Part shown: positions 25,636 through 34,618 of the stretch, piece after piece
How positions within the stretch are numbered: the stretch's first letter is position 1
How the letters are laid out: each line of letters starts with the position of its first letter
Origin: Calothrix sp. HK-06
Lineage (GTDB): Bacteria > Cyanobacteriota > Cyanobacteriia > Cyanobacteriales > Nostocaceae
Length of the DNA stretch: 64,000 nt
Reading direction: 5' to 3'
Assembly (NCBI RefSeq): GCF_001904745.1
Contig: NZ_MRCD01000009.1
Span: forward strand, 62,001-126,000
Notes under the pieces: generated by a model
Database searches by the model: none
What the model was told of the DNA's origin: nothing
The model's input: the letters and a program-made list of their open reading frames with translations, nothing else
Program-made: the position numbers and the translations under genes

Positions 25636-26931
25636 ATGGTACTTTGCTCAAAAACATTTATTGCAACGCTAGTCGCATCGTTAATTGAAGAAGTTGTGAT
25701 TTGTGGATGGATACTCCATCTGCGAGAACTTGCTCGTACTACATTTATTGTCGTCAAGGACTGTAGTGGTCAAGTGCAATGTGTTGTAGCTTCTGAGTTG
25801 GTGCGAGAATTGAAGCTCAAACTCGATGAACCTGTGGAAATAAGAGGTAAAATCAAGCCCGATAAACGAGCTAAACTTGGTTTTGAGGTAGAAGTTATTG
25901 AGATTAATGTTCTTAATCAAGTATCTGTACTCCCTTTTAATTCCAGTTCAGATATTTCTGATATTGGGATCGAAACTATCTTGGCTTACCGTCCTTTGTC
26001 GCTGCGTCATAGTGAGATAGGCGATATTTTTCGGATACAAGCTGCTATTTTGCAATACTTTCGCCAATTCTTAGGCGCCAGATATTTTACTGAAATAGTC
26101 ACATCGAAGATAGTATCTAGTGGAACTGAGGGTGGAACTAATTTGTTTGAAATCAAATATTTTGAACGTCTAGCATACCTTGCTCAAAGTCCGCAGTTTT
26201 ACAAAGAGTACGGTGTTTCAGGTTTAGAGCGAGTGTTTGAGAGTGGTTACGTTTATCGTGCAGAACCTCACGCAAGTAGTAGACATTTGACTGAATATTA
26301 CTCTTTAGATTTGGAAATGGGGTTTATTAACAGTGCTGAAGAAGTAATTGAGTTAGAACGAGAGCTACTAACGTTTATTTTTGAGCAGTTGAACCAAAAC
26401 TTCGCAGACCAACTTAAACATTACAGAGCGAAATTACTTCCCTCAATGTTGAATGTACCCACTTGGGAATTTACAGAATGTTTAAAACTACTCAATCATC
26501 ACTTTGGTCGTAACGACCTTATTGACGACCTAGACCCAGAAGCAGAACGTCAACTTTGTCAGTTAGCAGAAGCAGAAACAGGAATACCAGCGCTGTTTGT
26601 AATTGGTTTTCCTTTATCTGCAAGACCTTTTTATACACACCCACGCGGTAATGAAGGCGCCTCACAAAGTTTTGACTTATTATTTGAAGGCATTGAAATT
26701 ACAACAGGTGGGCAAAGATTGCACAAACGCGAAGATTTAAAACAATCCTTAACAAATCGTAATTTTAACCCCGCCTCATTTGAAAATCATTTACAAATGT
26801 TTGAACTAGGAATGCCACCACATGGAGGACTAGCAATTGGTTTAGAACGTTTAACTTCCCGAATTTTAAATTTACCCAACGTCCGACAAGCATCGCTTTA
26901 CCCACGCGACAGGTACCGAATCACGCCATAA
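25636..26931 (+). CDS. aspS: Aspartyl-tRNA synthetase, compact archaeal-type (AspS2)
   Basis: The 431-residue class II synthetase is much shorter than the roughly 600-residue bacterial AspRS, lacking the GAD insertion. Visible features are an OB-fold anticodon-binding domain (about 1-100; GWILHLRELARTTFIVVKD), RPLSLRH, SSGTEGGTNLFEIKYFERLA, AQSPQFYKE, motif 2 VYRAEPHASSRHLTEYYSLD and motif 3 GLAIGLERLTSRIL. It charges tRNA with aspartate; such enzymes may be non-discriminating and also charge tRNA-Asn. The ATG at 25636 is used because the ribosome-site-like AAGGG lies in the preceding hairpin. It is likely a second, horizontally acquired AspRS, preceded by the structured RNA above. Confidence 0.88.
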   Translation: MVLCSKTFIATLVASLIEEVVICGWILHLRELARTTFIVVKDCSGQVQCVVASELVRELKLKLDEPVEIRGKIKPDKRAKLGFEVEVIEINVLNQVSVLPFNSSSDISDIGIETILAYRPLSLRHSEIGDIFRIQAAILQYFRQFLGARYFTEIVTSKIVSSGTEGGTNLFEIKYFERLAYLAQSPQFYKEYGVSGLERVFESGYVYRAEPHASSRHLTEYYSLDLEMGFINSAEEVIELERELLTFIFEQLNQNFADQLKHYRAKLLPSMLNVPTWEFTECLKLLNHHFGRNDLIDDLDPEAERQLCQLAEAETGIPALFVIGFPLSARPFYTHPRGNEGASQSFDLLFEGIEITTGGQRLHKREDLKQSLTNRNFNPASFENHLQMFELGMPPHGGLAIGLERLTSRILNLPNVRQASLYPRDRYRITP

Positions 26932-26936
26932 AGTAG

Positions 26937-26995
26937 GGTGCGTGACGCTACCAACAACCTTCAAACGAAGCAGCTATCTAGTAGCGTCACGCACC
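26937..26995. repeat. Inverted repeat GGTGCGTGACGCTAC between convergent genes
   Basis: Arms of 15 bases at 26937-26951 and 26981-26995 pair perfectly around a 29-base loop. A shorter relative, GGTGCGTGACGCACC, lies at 54003-54017. It is placed between the convergent synthetase and muramidase-like genes and could end transcription from both sides. Confidence 0.75.
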
Positions 26996-27010
26996 TTACA
27001 AGTTGTTCAG

Positions 27011-27718
27011 TTATTGAATATTCTTTAATGTTGTATCGTAACCGCTGAACAAATATAAATAATCTAAAATTGAAGTACCAAATTCATCGCGCGAAACTTT
27101 ACCCTGTAGAAGTAAATTTACCATGTTATCTGGACCGCGTAAGTGCGTAGCGGCGAGAAGACCCGAAAGTGTGATGGTGATACTTTTTGATTTATTACCA
27201 TCCTTAAACTTGATGGGTTTATTAAGATACTGATTGATTGATTTGCCTCGCTGTTTGAGTAGAGAGTTTACATCTTGCCAGTACACAGCAAAAGCTTCTT
27301 TGATTGCTGCTTCTTGTACTTTCGGGGAATTTAAAAATTTGCTTTTACTATCAATACCACGTTTGTTAGTCCATGTTCCACGCCAGTAATTCTTATCGGC
27401 GCCATTCCCATAGTAAACTTGAGCCTTGTAATAACCCAAACGTCTTAATAAAACTTCTGCGAACTGATACTTACTGAGGAAATATAATTGAGGATTAACA
27501 AATGTATACGCAGCGGCGCCAGTTCTGCCTGTTTCACGTTCTCCAAGCGCATTTAACATGTCTTGAAAGCTACCTTTACTTTTTGTGGCTTGATTTTGTT
27601 TTGTATTAAGTATTTCAGCCTGTGTACATAGATAAGGGTATTTAACATTCACAGTGTTATTCGTATCAGCAATTGGACTAGTTAATAATTGCGAGATTAA
27701 AAGTAGTGTATAATACAT
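27011..27718 (-). CDS. Secreted protein, possibly muramidase/peptidoglycan hydrolase
   Basis: The 235-residue protein has an N-terminal hydrophobic signal (YYTLLLISQLLTSPIA). The core ALGERETGRTGAAAYTFVNP then LYFLSKYQFAEVLLRRLGYY resembles lysozyme-like folds, where a Glu after a glycine (G-E-R-E-T-G) and the later G/S-x-YQF segment line the active site; HLRGPDNMVNLL follows near the end. By this likeness it may cut peptidoglycan outside the cytoplasm. It is convergent with the synthetase gene and downstream, on the same strand, of the kinase-WD40 gene. The enzymatic assignment is inference from motif layout. Confidence 0.6.
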   Translation of the reverse strand: MYYTLLLISQLLTSPIADTNNTVNVKYPYLCTQAEILNTKQNQATKSKGSFQDMLNALGERETGRTGAAAYTFVNPQLYFLSKYQFAEVLLRRLGYYKAQVYYGNGADKNYWRGTWTNKRGIDSKSKFLNSPKVQEAAIKEAFAVYWQDVNSLLKQRGKSINQYLNKPIKFKDGNKSKSITITLSGLLAATHLRGPDNMVNLLLQGKVSRDEFGTSILDYLYLFSGYDTTLKNIQ

Positions 27719-27791
27719 GTAGTTGCTTAGGTAAATTCGAGATCATTTTAAACCCAAGCTATTTTTATACACATAGAATTTATTTTTATAT

Positions 27792-27839
27792 GTAGAGACG
27801 CGTTCACGGAGTGTCCCGAAGGGAATATATCGCGTCTCC
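27792..27839. repeat. Interspersed repeat, GTAGAGACG palindrome with spacer
   Basis: Left arm AGAGACGCG (27794-27802) and right arm CGCGTCTCC (27831-27839) flank a spacer containing TTCACGGAGTGTCCCGAAGG, close to the copy at 7347-7393. It sits between the muramidase-like gene and the kinase gene. Confidence 0.75.
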
Positions 27840-27851
27840 ATCTATCGCTGT

Positions 27852-29978
27852 TCAAGGAGTAATTCTCCAAATTTTAATAGTGCCATCTTCACTACCACTG
27901 ACAAGTGTTTTGCCGTCTGTAGTAAAAGCAATAGACCAAACGCGGCTATTATGACCTTGCAGGGTGCGAATTTCTTCACCACTGAAAGGATTCCATAATT
28001 TAATCATTGTGTCACTACTGGCACTAGCTAACATTGTAGAGTCGAAACTAAAGGCAACAGACCAAACAGTATCGGTGTGACCTTGAAGCATTCGGTACTC
28101 TTGACCGTTGGATACATTCCAGATTTTGATGCTTCTGTCGCTACTTCCACTGGCAATTTGATTACCGTCTGGACTAAAGGCAATTTGCGTCACAGTATCT
28201 TTATGACCTTTTAAGGTACGAAACTCTTCTCCAGTGGAAACGTTCCATAACTTAATAGTTTTATCGTTACTTCCTGCTGCAATTACTTTACCGTCAGGAC
28301 TAAATGCAACTGATGTAACTCTACTTATGTGACCTCTAAGGGTACGAATTTCTTCTCCTGTGGCAATATTCCAAAGTTTTATTGTTTTATCAGAGCTACT
28401 TGTAGCAAGTGTTTTTCTGTCTGGACTAAAAGCTAAATCGCTAATAGCATCACCATGACCTACAAACGTGCGGATTTCTTGCCCTGTTTCAACGTTCCAC
28501 AGTTTTGCTGTTTTATCGGTGCTACCACTGGCAAGACTTTTACCATCAGGACTAAAGGCAACTTTCATTACACTTTGATTGTGACCTCTCAACATACGAA
28601 TTTCTTCACCGTCCAGACTCCACAGTTTGATAGTTTTGTCAGTGCTACCACTAGCTAAAGTTTTTCTGTCTGGACTAATTGCAACAGACATCACGTAACC
28701 TGAATGCGCTGAAATTGTTTGTTGTAAGAAAGTACTGCTGGGTAGACTACTAATTAAAAAGGTTGGCGCCGTTGGAAATATTTTGTACCGCATGTAACCG
28801 TATATTTGCGTACCAGTTAAGCTAACCAATAATACGGCGCTACTTATTAATAAAGATTTTGCTATTTTGGTATTTGCAAGGGACGTTGAACGTATAGATG
28901 CAAATTTAGCTAGGAATTGTCCTAGGGGTGAGGGTTTAGATAATCGTTGTGATGAGAACCGACGCTGATTGTTTGTTGATAAGGAAGGCAAGGGAATTTG
29001 TCCATTGGAGGTTGATGAAGTGGCGCCTATATCTAAATCTCTTTGTACTTCTTCAGCAGACTGATAGCGCTGGTTGATATCTTTTTTAAGCAGTTTATCA
29101 AGAACTTCTCCTAATTCATCAGATACTTGATGTCGAAGATGATGGCGCCATGAATTCACCCAGCTGTATCCGTATTCCGTCCATAGTTGGAATGGTGAAA
29201 CACCAGTCATTAGATGAAAACACGTGGCGCCTAGACTAAATAAATCACTAGCCGGATACGCTTCACCACCGTTAATTTGTTCAATTGGGCTGTATCCAAA
29301 CGAACCAATTGTTGTGCCTGGTTTAGTTTGGACTGTCGCAGTTAACTGCTTTGAGGCACCGAAGTCAATCAAAACGATATCACCACCACGTTTGTGTATT
29401 CCTGATGTTGATGTATGTGGTGTCGAGCGAAAAGTAGTGTATTGAAGCGAACGACGCATAATATTTTGAGGCTTGATATCACGGTGAATAACTCCGTGTT
29501 CGTGAATAAAACTTAGTACAGGTAACACGTACATAAATAATTCACGAATTTGAGCCTCATTAAAACTTGTTCGCTGTTGCAGTTCTCTAAATAAATTCTG
29601 ACCCTCAATAAATTCTTGGACGAGATACAAATAATTATCTTGTTCAAAGTAGGCAAGCAACGTTGGAATTTGCGAATGTCTCCCAAGCTCTTGTAAACGT
29701 TTGGCTTCTTCCTTAAAAAGCTCAATTGCCTTATTTAAAGCCCACGTACCTTGAACTTTGGGTGCTAATTGCTTGACAACACAACGTTCATTAAGCTTAT
29801 CAACATCTTCTGCCAAATAAGTTCTGCCAAAACCTCCCTCATCGGAAAGTACTTTAGTAACACGATAATGACCTCGAAGTAATATGGTCAGAGGTGCGCT
29901 GCAACTCTGGCAATACTGATTAGTATCAGGATTGATAGGACTGGGGCAATCTGGGTTCAGGCAGCAGAGCATCTTCAC
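27852..29978 (-). CDS. Ser/Thr protein kinase with C-terminal WD40 propeller
   Basis: This 708-residue protein starts with a zinc-ribbon-like CCLNPDCPSP and YCQSC (Cys 5/6, 11, 23, 26). The kinase domain spans about 36-315, with glycine loop LSDEGGFGRTYLAED, VVKQLAP, catalytic VIHRDIKPQN and DFGASKQL. After a Ser/Pro-rich linker there is one membrane segment (SLLISSAVLLVSLTGTQIYG, about 375-395), then seven WD40 repeats (about 420-708) such as FSPDRKTLASGSTDKTIKLW. The propeller would lie outside the cytoplasm and the kinase inside, giving a transmembrane sensor kinase. A second WD40 protein lies directly upstream. Confidence 0.93.
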   Translation of the reverse strand: MKMLCCLNPDCPSPINPDTNQYCQSCSAPLTILLRGHYRVTKVLSDEGGFGRTYLAEDVDKLNERCVVKQLAPKVQGTWALNKAIELFKEEAKRLQELGRHSQIPTLLAYFEQDNYLYLVQEFIEGQNLFRELQQRTSFNEAQIRELFMYVLPVLSFIHEHGVIHRDIKPQNIMRRSLQYTTFRSTPHTSTSGIHKRGGDIVLIDFGASKQLTATVQTKPGTTIGSFGYSPIEQINGGEAYPASDLFSLGATCFHLMTGVSPFQLWTEYGYSWVNSWRHHLRHQVSDELGEVLDKLLKKDINQRYQSAEEVQRDLDIGATSSTSNGQIPLPSLSTNNQRRFSSQRLSKPSPLGQFLAKFASIRSTSLANTKIAKSLLISSAVLLVSLTGTQIYGYMRYKIFPTAPTFLISSLPSSTFLQQTISAHSGYVMSVAISPDRKTLASGSTDKTIKLWSLDGEEIRMLRGHNQSVMKVAFSPDGKSLASGSTDKTAKLWNVETGQEIRTFVGHGDAISDLAFSPDRKTLATSSSDKTIKLWNIATGEEIRTLRGHISRVTSVAFSPDGKVIAAGSNDKTIKLWNVSTGEEFRTLKGHKDTVTQIAFSPDGNQIASGSSDRSIKIWNVSNGQEYRMLQGHTDTVWSVAFSFDSTMLASASSDTMIKLWNPFSGEEIRTLQGHNSRVWSIAFTTDGKTLVSGSEDGTIKIWRITP

Positions 29979-30074
29979 AGCAACTTTGTTCCAGTATAGA
30001 TGTTAATGATAGCGCTAGCTAATAAATATCTCTGCTAATTTGCCTAATTTTTAATTATTTAATCTATTTAAATT

Positions 30075-30142
30075 AAGAAACCAGGTTTCTGATTAAAAAT
30101 TGTCGTTTTCATTACAAGTTGTAAAAAAGAAACCTGGTTTCT
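30075..30142. repeat. Inverted pair of AGAAACC-GGTTTCT repeats
   Basis: AGAAACCAGGTTTCT (30076-30090) and AGAAACCTGGTTTCT (30128-30142) are each near-palindromes and are reverse complements of each other. A third copy, AGAAACCGGGTTTCT, is at 58889-58903. The right copy contains the stop codon of the WD40 gene. Confidence 0.75.
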
Positions 30143-31253
30143 ACAATTCGAGGCGCCAGACCTTGATAGTATTATCGAAACTGCTACTAGCTAGATTTTT
30201 GCTGTTTGGGCTAAAAGCAACTGACCAAATACGGTTACTATGTCCGATGAATGTATTAATTGCTTTACCTGTTTGTACATTCCAAAGTTTAATAGTTTTA
30301 TCCCAACTTCCACTAGCAAGAGTTTTACCATCTGGACTAAATGCAACAGACCAAACATGGTCAGTATGTCCTTTTAAAGTACGTATTTCTTCATTATTTT
30401 CAAGGTTCCAAAGTCTAACAGTTTTATCCCACCCTGAAGAAGCAAGAGTTTTACCATCAGGGCTAATAGCCAATGCTGTAACAGCACTATCATCATGTCC
30501 AGCCAGAGTTTGTACTCTTTGCCCCGTTTTTAAATCCCAAATTTTGATTTTACTGTCGAATTGAGTGGCTGTAGCAATTATGGCTTCATGACCTCGTTTA
30601 CTCAAACTAAATTCTTTCGGTAGCACTGTAATCGCAAGACTATTAATAACATCACAATTTCCCTTAATCGTCCTGATTAATATTCGTTTCGTCACATCCC
30701 ATACTTTAACAGTTTGATCCCAACCACCGCTAGCCAAAATGGCGCCGTCTGGACTAAAAGCAACAGACTGTACAGATGCAACGTGTCCATTAAAAGTGTG
30801 AACTTGTTTCCCTGTACTGGCATCCCATAACTTTACAGTTCCATCCAAGCTGCCACTTGCGAGTATTTTACCGTTGGGACTGAACGCAATAGTATTGATT
30901 TCCTGAGTATGCCCTACAAGTGTGTCGCGTAATTTTCCTGTAATTGTATCCCACAGCTTGATTGTTTTATCGCTACTTGCACTAGCAATTGTCATACCAT
31001 CAGGACTATAAGCTATCGCCGACACCGTTCCTAAATGTCCAGTCAGCGTTAAAGCTTGTGTTACCCCAGTGGCCTGTGCCAACGGACTTATCCGAGATAT
31101 ATTTGTTAATGGTTGCCAGTACCAGGCGCCTCCAAATCCTAAAAAAGCTATACTCCACATTAAAAACTTATTGGAAGTAATACGCTTTATAGGTTGTATA
31201 AAAGTTGTAAGTTTTATAACATTGATTTGGGGTAGGAACTTTTTGGCGCTCAT
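30141..31253 (-). CDS. WD40 repeat protein with N-terminal membrane anchor
   Basis: The 370-residue protein has one N-terminal hydrophobic segment (about 32-50; FLMWSIAFLGFGGAWYW) followed by about seven WD40 repeats such as AYSPDGMTIASASSDKTIKL and SPDGKTLASSGWDKTVRLWN. One blade (about 190-235) is irregular, with ITVLPKEFSLSKRGHE. It would present a seven-bladed propeller on the outer side of a membrane, as a protein-interaction platform. It lies upstream of, and in the same direction as, the kinase-WD40 gene, whose propeller is similar. No catalytic domain is present. Confidence 0.9.
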   Translation of the reverse strand: MSAKKFLPQINVIKLTTFIQPIKRITSNKFLMWSIAFLGFGGAWYWQPLTNISRISPLAQATGVTQALTLTGHLGTVSAIAYSPDGMTIASASSDKTIKLWDTITGKLRDTLVGHTQEINTIAFSPNGKILASGSLDGTVKLWDASTGKQVHTFNGHVASVQSVAFSPDGAILASGGWDQTVKVWDVTKRILIRTIKGNCDVINSLAITVLPKEFSLSKRGHEAIIATATQFDSKIKIWDLKTGQRVQTLAGHDDSAVTALAISPDGKTLASSGWDKTVRLWNLENNEEIRTLKGHTDHVWSVAFSPDGKTLASGSWDKTIKLWNVQTGKAINTFIGHSNRIWSVAFSPNSKNLASSSFDNTIKVWRLEL

Positions 31254-32101
31254 AGTACATTTACTGTAGGTCGGATTTTACCAGTATTTACACTAAGTCC
31301 ATTTGGTAAACTTAGTATTATACTTACGTATAATTAGGTGTACTCAACTGTTGGAAACACAAAATATATGAAAGCTTCAAGGGTACTTTATGTATTTTCC
31401 TATGTTAGATATAAATTCATCAATTATGAGAAGTTTGTTTAATTACATCCCTATTCTGCGTGTATAAATGCACCTATAATACTGATTTGCTCTAATGCTT
31501 CTATTGACTACAGTCTATAGACATAATTAGTTCATAAGTATTGCTAAAATTAAATATTTAATTCATACAATCTTTATAAATCAACATACAATTTGCCTAA
31601 ATCTTTAAGAAAAATTCGTGTTGCATTGTTCAGAGAGGAAAATTGGCAACGGAATGTAACGGATAGACGATTTTACACCAAAAGCAGATTCAAACTGTCA
31701 TTAGTCACACAGCGTAAACGGAGTTTTCCCGTTATCCGCAGGATATCCCGTAAACGGAGTTTTCTCGAAGGGTAGGGTAGAATCTGAGTTCTGGCCTGGA
31801 TATCATAATAAAACTCTAGATTTTACCGATTTGCTGTATAAATAACGATAATTTGCAATAATCGGCTTTTAATAGTACTACTGGTTCACGTCAAGCAACT
31901 ACTTTAAATCTTGCAATTACTTCAAATCCCTATTTTTGGTACTACTGGTTGAGCTAACCAGTAGTACGATTGGCGCCCGTTTGTTTTCATGCTGGTGCTC
32001 ATCAACTACTAAATAACTCGGCAAGAATAAACCAAAATTTGTTAAAAAACGTAAAGTCTACAGAGGATGAGGTAACATAGCGTTGGTTATTTTGACTAGT
32101 T
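31254..32101. other. Repeat-rich intergenic region with a GTACTACTGGTT hairpin
   Basis: No intact gene was recognised over about 850 bases. Contents seen: AT-rich sequence to 31600; a short AACGGATNN repeat (31648-31667); a CGGAGTTTTCC/GGATATCCCG repeat (about 31718-31780) similar to one at 34537-34590; a copy of GTACTACTGGTT (31875-31886) and a 12-base hairpin GTACTACTGGTT/AACCAGTAGTAC with a five-base loop (31939-31967). This looks like an accumulation site for small repeats. Confidence 0.7.
31939..31967. repeat. 12-base-pair hairpin GTACTACTGGTT
   Basis: Arms 31939-31950 and 31956-31967 pair perfectly around GAGCT. A single left arm copy lies at 31875-31886. No other copy was noticed in the window. 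Confidence 0.7.
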
Positions 32102-32260
32102 ATGACTCAAGATTTTCAGTTCTTAAAACGTCTGTACAATGCTTTCGACCCGTTTCGTCCTTTGCCCGCAGGGGACCCAGCATACGTAAACTGTAATAGT
32201 GTGCGGGGAGATGGTGATATTTTGGTGGGAGTCAGTAGAGAAATTTTAATGTCCAAATGA
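32102..32260 (+). pseudogene. Remnant of the 5' end of a P-loop ATPase gene
   Basis: The ATG at 32102 opens 52 residues containing FLKRLYNAFDPFRPLPAGDP and YVNCNSVRGDGDILVGVSRE. This is the N-terminus I associate with large cyanobacterial P-loop ATP-binding proteins, in which the Walker A motif follows soon after. Here the frame stops after SREILMSK and no ATPase domain follows, so only the 5' end remains. It lies just before an orphan PemK-like toxin. Family identity rests on memory of the N-terminal signature. Confidence 0.5.
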
Positions 32261-32295
32261 GGGTACTTATATTTTAAAGGGCAGGATTTGAGTTT

Positions 32296-32634
32296 GTGAA
32301 GGGTAAAGTTGTTTTAGTAAGTTTTCCGTTGGATGATTTATCTTCTATTAAGGCACGTCCGGCAGTTTGCTTGACTAACCCTGTAGGAGCAAATCAACAC
32401 ATCACTCTTGCTTTAATTACTAGTATGATTCCTTGCGAGTTACTGGAGACTGATATTGTTATTAATACGAGTCATCCTGATTTTCCTACCAGCGGTTTAC
32501 ACAAGGCTTCAACTATTAGATTAGACCATTTAATCACGCTGCGTCAGTCGCTTGTTCTGCGTGAGCTAGGGGAATTTTCTCTAGAAACGCAACAACAAAT
32601 TTTAGATAAATTACTCCATTTTTTACGTGCCTAG
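32296..32634 (+). CDS. PemK/MazF-family toxin-like protein
   Basis: The 112-residue protein uses a GTG start at 32296 after a GCAGGA-type ribosome site. It begins KGKVVLVSFPLDDLSSIKAR, then PAVCLTNP, ALITSMIP and HPDFPTSGLHKASTIRLDHL, with the order of strands and the R-P-A-V pattern of MazF/PemK ribonucleases. Such toxins cut mRNA and normally need an antitoxin gene just upstream. Here the upstream sequence is a P-loop gene remnant and no antitoxin frame was seen, so it is orphan or inactive. A 28-base palindrome follows its stop by one base. Confidence 0.8.
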   Translation: MKGKVVLVSFPLDDLSSIKARPAVCLTNPVGANQHITLALITSMIPCELLETDIVINTSHPDFPTSGLHKASTIRLDHLITLRQSLVLRELGEFSLETQQQILDKLLHFLRA

Positions 32635-32662
32635 GTATAGACGTTACATGTAACGTCTATAC
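32635..32662. repeat. Perfect 28-base palindrome of the GTAGAGACG family
   Basis: Starts GTATAGACGTTACA and is fully self-complementary. Compared with the copy at 13819, the fourth base and its partner have both changed (G/C to T/A), keeping the symmetry. The rest of the gap to 32981 is AT-rich with no gene seen. Confidence 0.85.
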
Positions 32663-32981
32663 ATTTATTTTATAAACTAAATATATTTCATTAATTGCAG
32701 CTAAAAATAATTATTTTTGATTTAAATTTTTGTTATTAAGCTAAATATTGATTAGTATTTCTATGTTAATTTTACTTATGCAATAACTATTTTCTTGAAC
32801 CATGCTGTTGAGACAACCAACGCTGTTATCGCTTGCGCTACCTAGCGATACTGTTACCGTGCCAAGATTTGTGTGTCATAAATTTTACGCTCCCTAACTT
32901 ATTTTTATAGAAAGATGTAACAATATAAGTAGATATGTTAAAAAATCTAAAAGTTAGAGTAAAAATGCCAAGGTAAATGTT

Positions 32982-34487
32982 ATGGGTAAAAAACCTCGCG
33001 TGGTTGTCATCGGCGCCGGAATTGGTGGACTAACTGCTGGTACGTTATTAGGGCATCGCGGATACGACGTTTTAATTCTTGACCAAGCGTTAGTACCGGG
33101 TGGTTGCGCTTCGACGTTTAAGCGCAAGGGATTTACCTTTGATGTTGGCGCCACTCAAGTTGCGGGGTTGGAAGCAGGAGGAATTCATCATCGAATTTTC
33201 TCAGAGTTAAATATTGATATACCAGAAGCTACACATTGCGACCCTGCTTGTGCTGTGTTTTTACCTGGGGAAAGCACTCCTATTAATGTTTGGCGTGACC
33301 CAGAAAAATGGCATGAAGAACGTATTCGTCAATTTCCTGGTAGCGAACCATTTTGGGGATTATTAGCTGAGTTATTTAAAGCTAGTTGGCAATTTCAAGC
33401 ACGCGACCCTGTACTGCCACCACGTAATGTTTGGGATTTGTGGCAGTTGACTCAAGCTGTGCGCCCAAGTACTTTTATTACTGTACCATACACATTATTT
33501 ACTGTTGGTGATGCACTGCGCGCGTATAAGCTAGCTCATGACCAACGCTTACGAACATTCTTAGATTTGCAACTCAAGCTATATTCTCAGGTGAGCGCCG
33601 AAGAAACTGCGTTACTTTATGCTGCCACGGCATTATCTGTATCACAGGCGCCGCAAGGTTTATTTCATCTCAAAGGCAGTATGCAAGTTCTTAGTGACTG
33701 TTTAGTTAGTGCTTTAGAACGTGATGGTGGAAAGCTTTTGATGCGGCATAGTGTAGAAAATATTATTGTTAAGAAAGGTAAAGCTGTTAGCGTCATAGTT
33801 AAAAATCAGAAAACTGGGGAGATATGGGAACAACCCGCAGACCATATAGTTGCTAACGTTACAGTGCAAAATTTAGTGCAGTTATTGGGAGATAAGGCAC
33901 CACGAGGTTATAAAAAGCGCGTAGAAAAACTTCCTTCACCATCAGGCGCCTTTGTAATATATCTTGGTGTAGACGCAAGTGCTGTTCCTCCCGGATGTCC
34001 ACCCCACCTACAATTTTTGTATAATCCCAATGGTCCAGTTGGAGAAAACAACTCGCTATTTGTTTCTGTCAGCCATGAAGGTGACGGACGGGCGCCTGCT
34101 GGTAAAGCCACAATAATAGCCTCGTCGTTTGTCGATGTGGAACGATGGTGGAAGGCTGAAGATTATGAAGCTTTAAAACAAAGGTTTACTTCGGAAGCGG
34201 TATCGCACCTAAATAAATATTTTTATTTAAAACCTGAAACTATTGTTCATGTTGAAGCCGCAACACCCCGCACTTTTTACCGCTATACTGCACGCTCTGA
34301 AGGTATAGTAGGAGGAATTGGGCAACGCATTCCAACTTTTGGCCCCTTTGGTTTTGCTAACCGTACACCTATACCAGGTTTGTGGCTAGTCGGTGACTCC
34401 ACGCATCCAGGTGAAGGAACCGCTGGTGTTAGCTATTCTGCGCTAACGGTAGTCAGACAAATTGAAGCAGGACTTCAGATAAGTTAA
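32982..34487 (+). CDS. crtD: FAD-dependent carotenoid desaturase, CrtD-like
   Basis: The 501-residue phytoene-desaturase-family protein has an N-terminal dinucleotide motif VVVIGAGIGGLTAGTLLGHR, then LDQALVPGGCASTFKRKGFT and a C-terminal GLWLVGDSTHPGEGTAGVSY, which closes the FAD site. It most resembles the cyanobacterial C-3',4' desaturase CrtD, used for myxol-type carotenoid glycosides, rather than CrtH or CrtP. The ATG at 32982 gives the expected N-terminus. Neighbours do not include other carotenoid genes, but a carotenoid oxygenase lies 11 kb away. CrtO-type ketolase is the main alternative. Confidence 0.75.
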   Translation: MGKKPRVVVIGAGIGGLTAGTLLGHRGYDVLILDQALVPGGCASTFKRKGFTFDVGATQVAGLEAGGIHHRIFSELNIDIPEATHCDPACAVFLPGESTPINVWRDPEKWHEERIRQFPGSEPFWGLLAELFKASWQFQARDPVLPPRNVWDLWQLTQAVRPSTFITVPYTLFTVGDALRAYKLAHDQRLRTFLDLQLKLYSQVSAEETALLYAATALSVSQAPQGLFHLKGSMQVLSDCLVSALERDGGKLLMRHSVENIIVKKGKAVSVIVKNQKTGEIWEQPADHIVANVTVQNLVQLLGDKAPRGYKKRVEKLPSPSGAFVIYLGVDASAVPPGCPPHLQFLYNPNGPVGENNSLFVSVSHEGDGRAPAGKATIIASSFVDVERWWKAEDYEALKQRFTSEAVSHLNKYFYLKPETIVHVEAATPRTFYRYTARSEGIVGGIGQRIPTFGPFGFANRTPIPGLWLVGDSTHPGEGTAGVSYSALTVVRQIEAGLQIS

Positions 34488-34536
34488 TATAGCAGCAGTC
34501 GTGAGTTAATTAAGGCGTTTAACTGAAGAAACATCT

Positions 34537-34592
34537 AAACCGGAGGTTTTACCGTTATCCAGAGGATATCCCGAAGGGTAGGATAAAACGTG
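34537..34592. repeat. GGATATCCCGAAGGGTAGG-type interspersed repeat
   Basis: Contains CCGGAGGTTTTACCGTTATC followed by GGATATCCCGAAGGGTAGGA; a similar arrangement occurs at about 31718-31780, and a related ACTCCGTTTACGCTACGCTC at about 55917. It lies upstream of the kelch-like gene. Confidence 0.6.
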
Positions 34593-34618
34593 ATTAAGGA
34601 ATAATTCTGGATTGCTGT

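Noticed and set aside
31593-31775. Open frame of about 60 codons on the plus strand
   Set aside because: It is made of interspersed repeats (AACGGATNN and CGGAGTTTTCC types), is basic and low in complexity, and has no ribosome site.
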